NCBI GenBank assembly: GCA_028351415.1
Contig: JAOMJV010000009.1
Span: forward strand, 1 to 39,979
Reading direction: 5' to 3'
DNA from: Candidatus Nitrosopumilus sp.
GTDB taxonomy: Archaea > Thermoproteota > Nitrososphaeria > Nitrososphaerales > Nitrosopumilaceae
Length of the DNA stretch: 39,979 bases
Within the stretch, counting starts at the first letter, position 1. The number at the start of each line of letters is the position of its first letter. Position numbers and translations under genes: made by a program. This document shows positions 39,880 through 39,979 of the stretch, in pieces. The notes under the pieces are model-generated. The model was not told the DNA's origin. It searched no databases and saw only the letters and a program-made list of their open reading frames with translations.

Positions 39880-39979
39880 TATAATTCATAAACATCAGGT
39901 TTTGGTTTTCCAGAATCCCTAATATCACGAATTGTGTCCAGAGCTTTTGTGGCTAATTTTACTGCATCCCTACTAGTCT
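39879..39979 (-). CDS. C-terminal fragment of a truncated gene
   Basis: The minus strand is open from the window edge to a TAA at 39879-39881. It encodes a helical, charged C-terminus ending in GKPKPDVYEL. The stop overlaps the amidohydrolase start by one base, so this is the first visible gene of the riboflavin-type operon. Only 32 residues are visible and I do not recognise the family. Confidence 0.7.
   Translation of the reverse strand, partial: TSRDAVKLATKALDTIRDIRDSGKPKPDVYEL

Noticed and set aside
1-39979. Insertion sequences, prophage or genomic island
   Set aside because: No transposase, integrase, terminal repeats or tRNA-linked direct repeats seen; base composition is even.

Overview
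The window is a stretch of an AT-rich archaeal chromosome. It most probably comes from an ammonia-oxidising Nitrososphaerota (Thaumarchaeota) of the Nitrosopumilus/Nitrosarchaeum type. Several things point there: a 4-hydroxybutyryl-CoA dehydratase beside a 700-residue ADP-forming acyl-CoA synthetase (the thaumarchaeal 3-hydroxypropionate/4-hydroxybutyrate carbon-fixation pair); archaeal information-processing genes (TFE, NAC, aTrm56, an archaeal signal peptidase); F420 and archaeal riboflavin genes; and a heme-copper oxidase operon with a fused double cupredoxin. From memory, the dehydratase/synthetase pair and the oxidase operon lie in the same relative order as in Nitrosopumilus maritimus. 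I could not check this by search.

Layout. 1-4.8 kb: truncated dihydroorotase-like amidohydrolase, tRNA-Ala, three neighbouring proteins with the same C-terminal zinc ribbon, thioredoxin, signal peptidase. 4.8-9.8 kb: carbon-fixation pair, an RNase HI that lacks its fourth acidic residue, radical SAM protein. 9.8-10.3 kb: an intergenic region holding a strongly folded RNA candidate. 10.3-17.1 kb: small membrane proteins, a HAMP-adenylate cyclase, tRNA-Val, a glycosyltransferase/aspartate kinase pair, branched-chain aminotransferase, an unlisted 53-residue Cys-rich protein, a methyltransferase, tRNA-Lys. 17.1-22.0 kb: SRPBCC protein and the terminal oxidase operon, with subunit II split in two. 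22.0-25.3 kb: phosphatase, F420 reductase and flavin/F420-type oxidoreductase, aminotransferase, tRNA-Arg. 25.3-25.7 kb: a second structured RNA candidate. 25.7-28.3 kb: mostly unrecognised genes. 28.3-31.1 kb: thioesterase, UbiD-family decarboxylase, PAC4-like chaperone, zinc-finger protein with a Lys/Ala tail. 31.4-36.7 kb: rhodanese, ATPase stalk-like protein, PUA-NAC pair, and the PhoU-like/HflX/aTrm56/TFE run. 36.8-39.98 kb: acidic protein, hemerythrin, Lys-rich chromatin-like protein, riboflavin reductase, amidohydrolase and a truncated gene.

Gene expression. First genes of transcription units usually have an A/T-rich TATA element centred about 25-30 bp before the start codon (leaderless or nearly so). 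Genes inside operons use GGAG-type ribosome sites. No insertion sequence, prophage or CRISPR array is visible.

The most unusual content is non-coding. Two intergenic regions about 15 kb apart (around 9.88-10.08 kb and 25.35-25.48 kb) each hold several helices. These helices are complete only if the minus strand is transcribed, because every A.C mismatch on the plus strand becomes a G.U pair on the minus strand. Both are preceded, in minus-strand orientation, by the same TAGGGCGRAA...GTCTTTTTT element. They look like two members of one undescribed thaumarchaeal small-RNA regulon.
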